In this document: piece by piece, positions 20,338-29,451 of the stretch
Position numbering within the stretch: the stretch's first letter is position 1
Layout of the letters: each line of letters opens with the position of its first letter
NCBI GenBank assembly: GCA_037447655.1
Contig: JBBHKE010000876.1
Coordinates: 119,015 to 183,014, forward strand
DNA length: 64,000 nt
Direction of reading: 5' to 3'
Source: Zygnema cylindricum
Lineage: Eukaryota > Streptophyta > Zygnematophyceae > Zygnematales > Zygnemataceae
Program-made: the position numbers and the translations under genes
The notes under the pieces: generated by a model
What the model was told of the DNA's origin: nothing
Database searches by the model: none
What the model saw: the letters and a program-made list of their open reading frames with translations, nothing else

Positions 20338-23300
20338 ATGGAGATCTCAGAGTTTCAAGTTATGGGCCCACCCTCTAGGGTACTAATCTTTAATGGAACT
20401 GGCTTCATATGCTCCGAAAGTATGATGATAGGAGCTCTATGCGAAAAAAGGTTTTGGGGGATAGTGAGTGGACGGTTCGGGCGTCCATCAAGTCTTGGAA
20501 TTCCTCCAGGGTTTGGAGGAAGCAGATTCACTAGAAAAGAGGATCCACCTTCAACGGAGGAAACAAAAGAAAGAGAGGTGGTGGACAAAGAAAAGGAGAA
20601 GGAGGCGACCACACCAATAACAATTGGTTCGGCATTCATGTCACCTATTCCGAGGAACGATGAGAATGATACTGAAACCTGGGACTTCAACAATATGGCG
20701 GCAAAGCACTTTATCCTACGCCATCTCACTCAAGGACTTGCATGTCCTCATTTGCAGGTAGAAAGGGCAGCCGATCTTTGGATGGCTCTCATAGAGATGT
20801 ACCGAAGTGGTACGATTCAGCAACAACAGTTGGCTGATCAGAAAGTTAAGGAGTATGTATACAAAGGGGGGAAGATGTTGGATTTTTGCAATAAGCTTGC
20901 TACACTCTTCATGGAGCTAGAGAGTGCGGGAAAAGATTTTAGTGAAAAAGAAAAGGTTAATTGTTTAATGATGAAGTTACCCGATGAGTTCGAGAACATA
21001 GTCAACCGTGTGCAGGACTTGCCAGACTCAAGGTCGATATGGAACTCAGTGGTATGGGATGATTCTCGTTCGGGAGAATACGATTAAGATCCGAAGAGGA
21101 GGAAAGAGTGGCGAAGCCTTGGCAACTGCGACCGATTAGAGGAACAAGGATTCTCGGAAACCGATCGGAAACTATGGGGGGAGGGAGCAAAAAAATCGGA
21201 CCGACGAGTTCGGACCAACGGCTCCCAAAGGTTTATGTCATTTTTGTAAGAAACCTGGGCACTATATGGCAGAGTGCACTAAGCTAACCGAGCTTCGGTT
21301 AAAAGAGGGGCAGACCGGTGGTACCCCGAGAGGAAAGAAAAAGGCCTTTGTGACACAGGTACATGAGGCGGAATCCGAGGACGAGGACGATGAGCTTCTT
21401 TTGGATGAGGAGTTGGAGGCGAAAAACGAGGTCGAAATACCACGAAGGCAAAAATGTGCTTACGGTGGATTGAAAGGTGAAGCAAGCTGGATTGTAGATC
21501 CAGGTGCCTCCATGCACATGTGTAAGGATAGGCACCTGTTCACTAAGATAAGAAATATTCCCACCGTAGAGATAGAGTACGGGGATGGGAGGATAGTCAC
21601 CACTACTCTTGTAAGATCGGTAGATTTGAAAGTTTTAGTAGAAGGAAAGACATCCATAGTAACAATCTCCGATGTATTGTTTATTCCGGAGGTGAACAAA
21701 AACCTCATCTCTACATCCGTATTAAATGATAAGGGTTTTTTTACTAGCACTAGGGAAGGAGTCTTTACTGCTAGTTTTGAGGAGGATGTCTATTTCATTG
21801 CAGAGAAAGGTAGCCAGGGGATGTTTTGGCTGGTTTTAAAAAATGAAAAGAAGAAACTTTATTATGCTGGTGTTCATGATATTATCATGTGGCATAAGAG
21901 GCTTGAGCATGTGAATCTAGACAAGTTAAGAGAGATGAAAAAGATGGGAGTGGTGGAAGGGATTAAGTTTAGTGAGAATGATAATATAAGTGATTGTAGT
22001 GGATGTGCTCAAGGTAAAACACACAGATTACCCTTTCCTAAAACAGCCACCTATAAGGGAGAAAAAATTCTAGATCTAGTACACACAGATATTTGGGGAC
22101 CAGCTAAAGTGCCCTCACCGGGGGGGAAGAGATTTATGATGACTATCACTGATGATTGGTCTTAGTATTCCCGAGTGTATTTTTTGAAAAACAAGTCCGA
22201 AGCTCAGGATTGTTTTAGACAATATAAAGCATGGAGTGAAAAACTTCATGAAACTCCAATCAAGAGAATAAGGAGTGACAATGGTGGAGAGTATACTTCT
22301 AACTAGTTTGAGGATTTTCTGAGAGAAGATGGGGTCCAACACCAAAAGACAGTTCCAGAAAAACCTGGAACAGAATGGGGTAGCAGAAAGGTTAAATAGA
22401 ACACTAAGTGATAGTGCTAGATGTATGTTGTCAGATAAGAAGATAGGAAAAAGGTTTTGGGCAGAAGCAATAAACTGTGCTAATTACCTCAAAAATAGAG
22501 TTCTTTCTTCAACTATAAAAGATCAAACACCTTACGAGAGATGGACAGGCGGGAAACCAGACTTATCTCACTTAAAGGTTTGCGGCAATCAAGTATTCAG
22601 TCTAGATACAGATCGGTCCAATTGGAAGCTAGATCCTAAAGGAAAACCGGGATACTTATTAGGATATGATGAGGATGTTAAAGGATATAGAGTTTGTGAT
22701 CTAAAAAGAGAAGATATAATCTTAGTAAAGCATCTAGTAGTTATGGATGAAGGAAAGTCTGTGGATCCCTTCAAATATACAAAGACAGTAAAAATCAGAT
22801 TTGAGTCAGAAAATTCCGATGACTTTGAGCTCCCTAACTATCCGGGTTTTAGAGAAGATGACATTCTTGCAGATACAAATCTGACCGAAAAGGACTCGGC
22901 TGTGGAAACTCCAGTGACAACTCTACCCGAAGCGGAAGACGTGGTGGAAATTGATTTGGAATCAAGGGATAGGGGAGAAGCCGTGTTTGTTCGAAAGAAT
23001 CCACGAGAACCATCTATTCCGGCCTCATATTTTGAGGGGGGAAGAAGAACTAGCAAAAGACTACAAGAAAAACAAGTTAATAACAAGGTAACTAAACTAT
23101 CTCATCAAGATGAACCTCAAACTTATGGAGAAGCGATGACTTGTCCTGAAAGAAACCGGTGGAAGACAGCCATCAATGAGGAGATGGCCTCAATTATGGC
23201 AGCCGATACTTGGGAGCTGGTGGATTGTCCACCTAACTGAAAACCAATCGGTTGTAAGTGGGTTTTCAAATTAAAACTGAACCCAGATAACATAATCGAG

Positions 23301-24698
23301 CGCTACAAGGCCCGATTACTGGCAAAGGGATTTACACAAAAAGAGGGAATTGACTACGAGGAAACCTTTGCCCTGGTGGTGAGATTTCCCTCCGTCCGCA
23401 AACTTCTCAGCGTGGCAGCAGCGGAAGTCATGGAATTGCACCAGATGGACATCAAGACAGCCTTTTTGCATGGAGAATTGGAAGAGGAGATCTTCATGCG
23501 ACAACCCGAAGGGTTTGTGGAGGAAGGAGAGGAGAGTAAGGTATGCAGGCTGATTAAATCTCTTTATGGTTTGAAACAGGCGCCTCGACAGTGGAATAAT
23601 AAGCTTGATGAGTTTCTTACCGGTCTGGGATATATCCGGATCAGCTCAGATCACTCAATCTATGTTTTTGAAGATGTGGAAGGTTTTATATTTATTGCAA
23701 TTTATGTTGATGATTTGCTTGTTTTAAGTAAATCAATGGAAAAAATTAATAAACTGAAAAACGATCTTAAGGGGAGATTTGAAATGAAGGATATGGGGGA
23801 AGCAAAATATATTTTGGGAATTCAAGTAGAGAGAGACCGAAAAAGAAAAATTATAAGATTGACTCAAAAGGAAGCAATAGGGAACATGCTTGAAAAATTT
23901 CAAATGGATAAAGCTAATAGTTGTACAACTCCAATGGAGTTGAAGAAGGGAAGTGAGGGGAGTGAGGAAGAAGGAGTCATAGTCTTAGACGAGGATTTAT
24001 CTCCTGAAGAACAGAAGTTCATGCAGACTATTCCTTACAGGCAAGTAGTGGGAAGTCTAATCTATTTTATGAATTGTACCCGGCCGGATTTTGCTGCAAC
24101 TATAAGAGTGCTGAGTAGAAGTCTAAATGCTCCCACAAAGAGGGATTGGGAGGCACCTAAGAGAGTCGTTAGTTATTTGATAGGAACTAGGGATCTTTGG
24201 TTGCATTTGGGTGGGGAGAATACTGACATCACTACTTGGAGTGATGCCAGTCATGGTGATGCTCCGATGAGGAGATGCACTTCTGGATATGTATTATATG
24301 TGGGTGATGGGGCTTGCTATTGGAGAAGGAAACAACAAAAAGTTATTGCTCAGTCCACGATGGAGGCTGAGTATATGGCCTCTTGCTCTGCTGTAAAAGA
24401 ATTAATGTGGGTCAAGTCTTTGCTTGGTGAGCTTGGTCACCTTAAGAGTGGTGTCCAGAATTTTTTTTGTGATAATAATGCAGCAGTCGCTATATCTGCC
24501 AATCCTAAACATCATTTTAAAGCCAAACACATGGACATCAGACTCAACTTTGTTAGAGAGAAAGTAGAAAACAAAATAATCAGTTTAGAGTACCGACCAG
24601 ATAGTGAGATGGTAGCAGAAATGATGACCAAACATGTGCCTTCCCCTAAGCTAATTTTCTGCAGGGAGAAGTGTGGTCTAAAATTAAAGATTGACTAG
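20338..24698 (+). pseudogene. Gag-Pol polyprotein of element E (broken)
   Basis: Start ATG 20338, inside the LTR (MEISEFQVMGPPS). Gag is open to 21087, then frameshifts. The zinc knuckle CHFCKKPGHYMAEC is near 21238-21280. The protease motif reads DPGASMHM (near 21498; Pro replaces Ser). The pre-integrase zinc-binding and integrase core follow, with HTDIWGP near 22085. Stops lie at 22163-22165 (Trp codon to TAG) and 22303-22305 (Gln codon to TAG), with a frameshift near 22365 before the catalytic Glu. A TGA at 23238-23240 opens the RT segment. From 23376 to 24698 a 440-codon open block carries RT (YVDDLL near 23705) and complete RNase H. It is family A with high similarity to 50230-54587. Confidence 0.94.
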
Positions 24699-24711
24699 AA
24701 AATAAGGTGAA

Positions 24712-25765
24712 TGTAGAAATTAATGATCCATTTAAAGTATTTTCTAGGTCTAAATAGAAATATAGAAAGAAGCCGAGGCAGTCTACCTCTAACTTCTCTC
24801 TCCAACTCTCAAACTTGTCGCAGTCACTGAGAAATTGGAGAGGGAGCTAGAGCCATGGCTACCTAGGCTAACCAGAAGTTTACGGGATTATATATTAGTT
24901 AGGTGTTTTATTACTAAAAAGATATGGACCGGCTACAGGATTTGATCCTTGTACCTACCGGCCGGTAGGCAGCCGGTAGACGGTAGCCTTAACCGTTAAG
25001 TCTTCATTGAATGATACGTAATATTGGGTATGATATTTATTTAAATGTTACTGAGTAGGAAAATTCATTTAACTATAACTGATTACGGGAGACATAGATC
25101 CATAATAGTAAAAGTACGGATAGCGGTATAGATAAGAAACCAATACCGCGCATTTGTTTCTTTATTGAAAAGAATATCGCACATGTATTTATTACGGCTA
25201 CGATTAAATATGAATTTAATCGGACGGCCGGAATTAACGCCGAGATCGCGGAAGAGGATTTCGGCGTTTTATGGACATCGCCACATCGGATGACATGTGG
25301 CAGAATAACATTGGATCGCGGCATCTCCGAGGATTACGGGAAAGAATTCGGACATACCACGTGTCAAATTTAGGCCATGTCGTACGATGTTCTTGCAGAA
25401 AGTACACCGGCAGCTGTACTTTTGTGTACGGAGCTACATTCTGATTGGCTCCGTTCATCAGTAGATAGAGTCTGCGAGAGAGATAGGACTTAGAAAAATT
25501 AGGAGATAGGACCCTCTCTCCCAAAGAGCTTCTGTACAAAAGGTCAACTTTGACCCTCTATAACTTACTGCTCATGGGAGCAAATTTAGAGATTTTTTTT
25601 GCTATCGACTTAGGGGAGTCTTGCCTTCGAAGGAGTGAAGTTGGTCAGAGTTTTTGTCTGCCAAAGTGACAGTTATTTTTGCTGAAACACAAAGGGGTCA
25701 GGGTTATCCTAGAGGCTTCTTGGAAGCTGTCCACTTTGAGGACTTATGGAGGTCTCAGAGTTTCA
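24712..25765 (+). repeat. 3' LTR of element E (1054 bp)
   Basis: Near-copy of 19303-20357, with scattered differences seen by eye. It ends TTTCA at 25765 followed by TSD TCGGA. Hairpins 3 and 4 of the R/U5 array are eroded here, while the 5' copy is perfect. Confidence 0.94.
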
Positions 25766-25770
25766 TCGGA

Positions 25771-27341
25771 GGCAATAAACAGTCTCGAGAAAGACAGATA
25801 GATCAGAGCCATAAATGATGAGATGGCCTCTATCATGGAAGCAAATACTTGGGAACTACCGGACTGTCTTTGCGACTGAAAACCTATCGGCTGTAAATGG
25901 GTGTTTAAACTAAAACTGAACCCAGATTATACTATTGAGAGATATAAGGCCTGTTTGGTAGCAAAGGGGTTCACACAAAAAGAGGGGATTGACTATGAGG
26001 AGACTTTTGCTCCAGTTGTTCGGTTCCCATCAGTAAGGATTCTCCCTAGTCTAGCAGCAGCCGAAGACATGGAAATCCATCAGATGGATATTAATACCAC
26101 ATTTTTCAATAGAGAGTTAGAGGAAGAAATCTTCATGCCGCAACCAGAATGATTTATGGAGAATAAGGAAGAGAGAAAAATGTGCTGGCTCATAAAGTCC
26201 TTGTATTGACTTAAGCAGGCTCCCCAACAGTGGAACAAGAAACTAGATGAGTTTCTCACTAGTCTCGGATATATCCGTATCAGCTCTGACCATTCTATCT
26301 ATATGTTTGAAGATGAGAATGGTGTCATTTTTATTGCAATTTATGTGGATGATCTGCTTGTGTTGAGTAAATCTTTGGAAAAGATTAATAGGCTAAAGAA
26401 AGATCTTAGAAGCAGATTTGATATGAAGGATTTAGGTGAGGTAAGATACATTTTGGGGATCCAAATGGAGAGAGAAATGGGGTAAGAGTTTATCAGACTT
26501 ACTCAAAAAGATGTAGTAGGTAAAATGCTTGAGAAATTCCAAATGGAAAAGGCTAGCAGTTGCACCACTCCCATGGACTTGAAAAAAATAAGTGATGGGA
26601 GTGTAGAAGGAGGAGTGATGATCTTAGACGATCAAATGAGTCCAGAGGAGTGAGAGTTTATAAAGATTATCCCTTATAGAGGTCGTCGGAAGTTTGATCT
26701 ATTTTATGAACTGTACCAGGCTGGACATATCGGCAACTGTTGGAGTACTCAGTAGGAGTCTTAATGATCCTAGGAAGAGAGACAAGGAGGCAGCCAAGGG
26801 AGTCATGAGATATTTGGTGGGAACCAGAGAGTTATGGTTGCATTTGGGAGGGGAGCACACTGACATCACTACTTGGTGTGATGCCAATTATGGGGACGCA
26901 CCTATGAGAAAATGCACTTCTGGGTATATGTTGTATGTGGGGGAAGGTGTTTGCTGTTGGAGCAGTAAGCAACAAAAGGTGGTGGCTCAGTCTCCTATGG
27001 AGGCTGAGTACATAGCCTCTTGTTCTGCTGTGAAAGAATTGATGTGGGTCAGGTCCTTGTTGCAAGAATTGGGGTATATGAAGGAGGGAGGGCATGAAGT
27101 GTTTTGTGATAATCAAGCTGCCATTCTAATTGCAGCTAATCCAAAACATCATTTCAAAGCTAAGCATATGGACATAAGATTGAGTTTTGTGAGAGAAAAA
27201 GTTGAGAATAAGATTGTGAATCTTGTATATAAATCTGATGAGGAAATGGTGGTTGATATGATGACAAAACCAATGCCCTCTCCTAAATTGAAATATTGCA
27301 GAGAAAAATGTGGAGTAAAACTGAAGTTAAAATTAGACTAG
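25771..27341 (+). pseudogene. RT and RNase H of element D, part 3
   Basis: Continues D after E. Reverse transcriptase starts with GCKWVFKLKLNPD (near 25890); the TGA at 25877-25879 just before it falls at the same codon as stops in N and E. GIDYEETFAPVVRFPSVRI, then YVDDLLVLSK near 26345, then RNase H (TWCDANYGD near 26873 with Cys for Ser, SPMEAEYIAS, FCDNQAA) follow. The frame ends with LKLD and TAG at 27339-27341. Stops near 26150, 26208, 26483 and 26652 break it. The polypurine tract AAATAAGGGGAG (27343-27354) and the 3' LTR follow. Confidence 0.92.
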
Positions 27342-27824
27342 AAAATAAGGGGAGTTTTGAAATTAATAGATTTCTAAAGTATTTTCTAGTTAAAAGTATG
27401 TTGGAATAAAAGGAAAAGAAAAGTACGGACAGCCTGCCTCCACCTCCTCTCTCTAGCCCCCATATTTGTTGTATTCATTGAAGGATAGAGAGGGTGGTTG
27501 AACCATGGCTGCCTTAGTTCAACAGGCAGCTATTTTTAGTAGGTTACTAAAAAGAGACCTGATGGACCTAGGACTTGATCCCGGTACCTGCCGTTCGTCA
27601 GGTTAGCCGGTAGCTGTTGAAATAAGTAGTTTTTAGTATATTTTCTAGGTCTAAATTTATTAGAAAACATGAAAAGAAAATGTAGGCAGCCTGCCTCTAT
27701 CTCTTCTCTCTCTCTCGCCCCCATACTTGTTGTAGTCACTGAAGGAGAGAGAGAGAGAGCAATGGAGCCATGGCTGCCTCAACTCCATAGGAAGGACTAA
27801 AGAGTGGCTTAAGCCACTCTCAAC

Positions 27825-27897
27825 AAAAGGTTGAGTCCGGCAGGACTCGAACCCCCGACCGGCAGAGCGCGGCGTAGCCGTTAGCTCTAACCAGTCT
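27825..27897 (-). promoter_or_regulatory. Antisense tRNA-like block in F
   Basis: On the minus strand: CTGGTTAGAGC (A-box-like, near 27885-27896), GGTTCGAGTCC (27843-27853, a full match to the B-box consensus) and a TTTT run (27825-27828). In the J LTRs the same block reads on the plus strand near 47565-47625 and 59350-59420. The T-arm stem has one mismatch and there is no matching acceptor strand. Confidence 0.5.
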
Positions 27898-28170
27898 GTC
27901 GTAGAAGTCCGTTAGGAGATATAGGGTTTCATTACTATTTAAACTATTGTAATGTACTAGATTCATTTAACTGAAACTCTTAACGCCACGCATAGATACA
28001 GTTCTACAAAATACGAAGTACTGTACTTGTTTGAAATGGATATCGCGCATTTTGTTTCGACAGCGAAACAAATATCGCGCAAGTATTTATTACGGCCGAG
28101 ATTGAATTTCGCGTCAAATCTAACGGCGCACATCATCGCCGAAATCCCGGAATGGTCATTTTGGCATTTA

Positions 28171-28200
28171 GTGACGTGGCATGACCTGGCGCCACGTGGG
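28171..28200. promoter_or_regulatory. Paired ACGTG / G-box sites in F U3
   Basis: GTGACGTGGC (28171-28180) and GCCACGTGGG (28191-28200, containing the palindrome CCACGTGG) lie 10 bp apart. ACGTG cores of this type bind plant bZIP factors and occur in ABA- and stress-responsive promoters. The pair is kept in D (near 11470-11500) and in J. Confidence 0.5.
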
Positions 28201-28444
28201 AAGACATCATTCGGTCGCGGGAATTCCGAGGAACGTACGGACGAGTGGAAAGTGGACACGCGTCCACTTAATGGCCTTGTCGTACAGAGGCCGTACAGAA
28301 AGTACATCGGCAGTAGTACTTTCTAGTACTATACAGTTTTGTGATTGGTTCGTACAGGCAGTAGATAGGAGCTGTGAGAGGGAATTAGGAAAAACTAGGA
28401 CTTAGGAAAATTTAGGTAGATAGTCCTCTCTCTCTGAGAGTTTG

Positions 28445-28451
28445 TATAAAT
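28445..28451 (+). promoter_or_regulatory. Probable TATA box of LTR F
   Basis: TATAAAT in a conserved GAGTTTGTATAAATTGG context, kept in J. It is upstream of the hairpin array and about 215 bp before the LTR end, a sensible place for the start of R. Confidence 0.6.
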
Positions 28452-28478
28452 TGGCATCTTTGCCACCCTATAACTTAT

Positions 28479-28582
28479 CGGCTGGTTGGCCGTTTTGAGT
28501 GATTCTTTTTGCTACGGACTCAGGGGAGTCCAGGCTGCACAAGGGTGCAGTCAAATTGTCAGTTTACCTTCTTGGGCAGAAG
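28479..28582 (+). promoter_or_regulatory. Four-hairpin R/U5 array (F)
   Basis: CGGCT-GGTT-GGCCG (28479-28492), GGACTC-AGGG-GAGTCC (28516-28531), CTGCAC-AAGG-GTGCAG (28535-28550) and CTTCT-TGGGC-AGAAG (28568-28582). The positions match the four hairpins of E, but several stems differ by paired changes. Confidence 0.7.
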
Positions 28583-29451
28583 TGGTTGTGGCTTAAAGTG
28601 GGTTAGTTAAACACTATCCAGAGGCTTCTTGTATTCTGTAATCCAATGGAGGACACAGAATTGCAGTAGCTGTCACCTTTATCCTATTAGACAAGGACGA
28701 ATGCTAAATGCTATAGGGTATGATAGATATATATTTATTTAGGAGTGAACGAATTCATTTAACTGAAACTGTATACGATATGCATACATACAGTTCTGTA
28801 AAAGTACGAAGTAGGATACGTTTTCGAAACGGAAACCACGCATTTTGTTTCAACATCGAAACGAATATTACACAAGTATTTATGACTGCTAAGATTCCGT
28901 TTTATTTCATATCCAACGGCGCACATCATCGTCAGAATCCCTGAATGGTCACTTTGGCATTTAGTGACGTGGCATGACCTGGCGCCACGTGGAGAGATAA
29001 CATTCGGTGGCGGGAATTCCAAGGAACGTACGGACGAGTGAAAAGTGGACACCCGTCCGCTTAATAGCCTTGTCGTTCATAGGCCGTACAAAAGGTACAC
29101 CGGCAGTAGTACTTTATGGTACAGTACAGTATTCTGATTGGTTCATACTTCAGTAGATAGGAGTTATTTGAGGGAATAAAGGACTTAGTAAATTTTGGTA
29201 GGCAGTCACCTCTTTTTTTTTTAGAGTTTGTACAAATTGGCATTTTTACTGCCTCATAACTTATCGCATGGTTGGGCGTTTGTAGAGATTTTTTTTCCTA
29301 CGGACTAAAAGGGGTCCAGGCTGCACAGGGGTGCAGTCAGATTATATGCTTCTTTGCTTCGGTAGCACTGGTTGCCATTGAAATTGGGTTAGTTAATAAC
29401 TATCTTGAGGCTTCATGTATTCTGTAGTCCAATGGAGGACACAGGATTCCA

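Larger units (their letters stand above)
19303..20357 (+). repeat. 5' LTR of element E (1055 bp)
   Basis: Begins TGTAGAAATTAATG and ends TTTCA. Contents in order: conserved stem-loop and AGCCATGGCT palindrome (about 19380-19450), antisense tRNA-like block (19507-19596), two ACGTG G-box sites (GACACGTGGC 19884-19893, CCACGTGTCA 19949-19958), the facing W-box pair GGTCAACTTTGACC (20134-20147), four perfect R/U5 hairpins (20161-20264), and the gag ATG at 20338. Confidence 0.94.
19303..25765 (+). mobile_element. Ty1/copia element E
   Basis: LTR retrotransposon of the N/A family inserted in D between integrase and RT. The TSD is TAGGA (19298-19302) and TCGGA (25766-25770). Comparison with J (complement near 55860-55890) shows that TCGGA is the original sequence, so the left copy has one substitution. 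LTRs are 1055 and 1054 bp. The internal part has a PBS (20358-20372), broken gag-pol and polypurine tract AATAAGGTGAA before the 3' LTR. Confidence 0.95.
27615..28665 (+). repeat. Solo LTR F (1051 bp)
   Basis: A complete LTR without internal sequence, starting TGTTGAAATAAG and ending AGAATTGCA. The TSD GTAGC (27610-27614, 28666-28670) proves it was an insertion; unequal LTR recombination removed the rest. It belongs to the J subfamily. It carries a palindrome GAGTGGCTTAAGCCACTC (27802-27819), an antisense tRNA-like block, G boxes (28171-28200), a TATA box TATAAAT (28445-28451) and the R/U5 hairpin array (28479-28582). Confidence 0.95.
10919..29451 (+). mobile_element. Ty1/copia element D, host of C, E and F
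   Basis: A copia element of a second subfamily, with LTRs starting TGTTGAAATTAATAG. The flanks are GCCTA at 10914-10918 and GCCTC at 29452-29456, a TSD with one mismatch. It sits in the gag region of gypsy G. It is opened by element C in gag, by element E at the integrase/RT junction and by solo LTR F in the 3' LTR. On removing these, one gag-pol frame and two LTRs remain. Many stops, and LTRs clearly more diverged from each other than those of E, A or J, make it older than its guests, as nesting requires. Confidence 0.92.
27355..29451 (+). repeat. 3' LTR of element D, split by solo LTR F
   Basis: Left part 27355-27614 and right part 28671-29451. It starts TTTTGAAATT (first G of TGTTG mutated) and ends GGATTCCA. 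The antisense tRNA-like block (GGATCAAGTCC) lies near 27565-27580. Together the parts match the 5' LTR 10919-11956. Confidence 0.9.
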
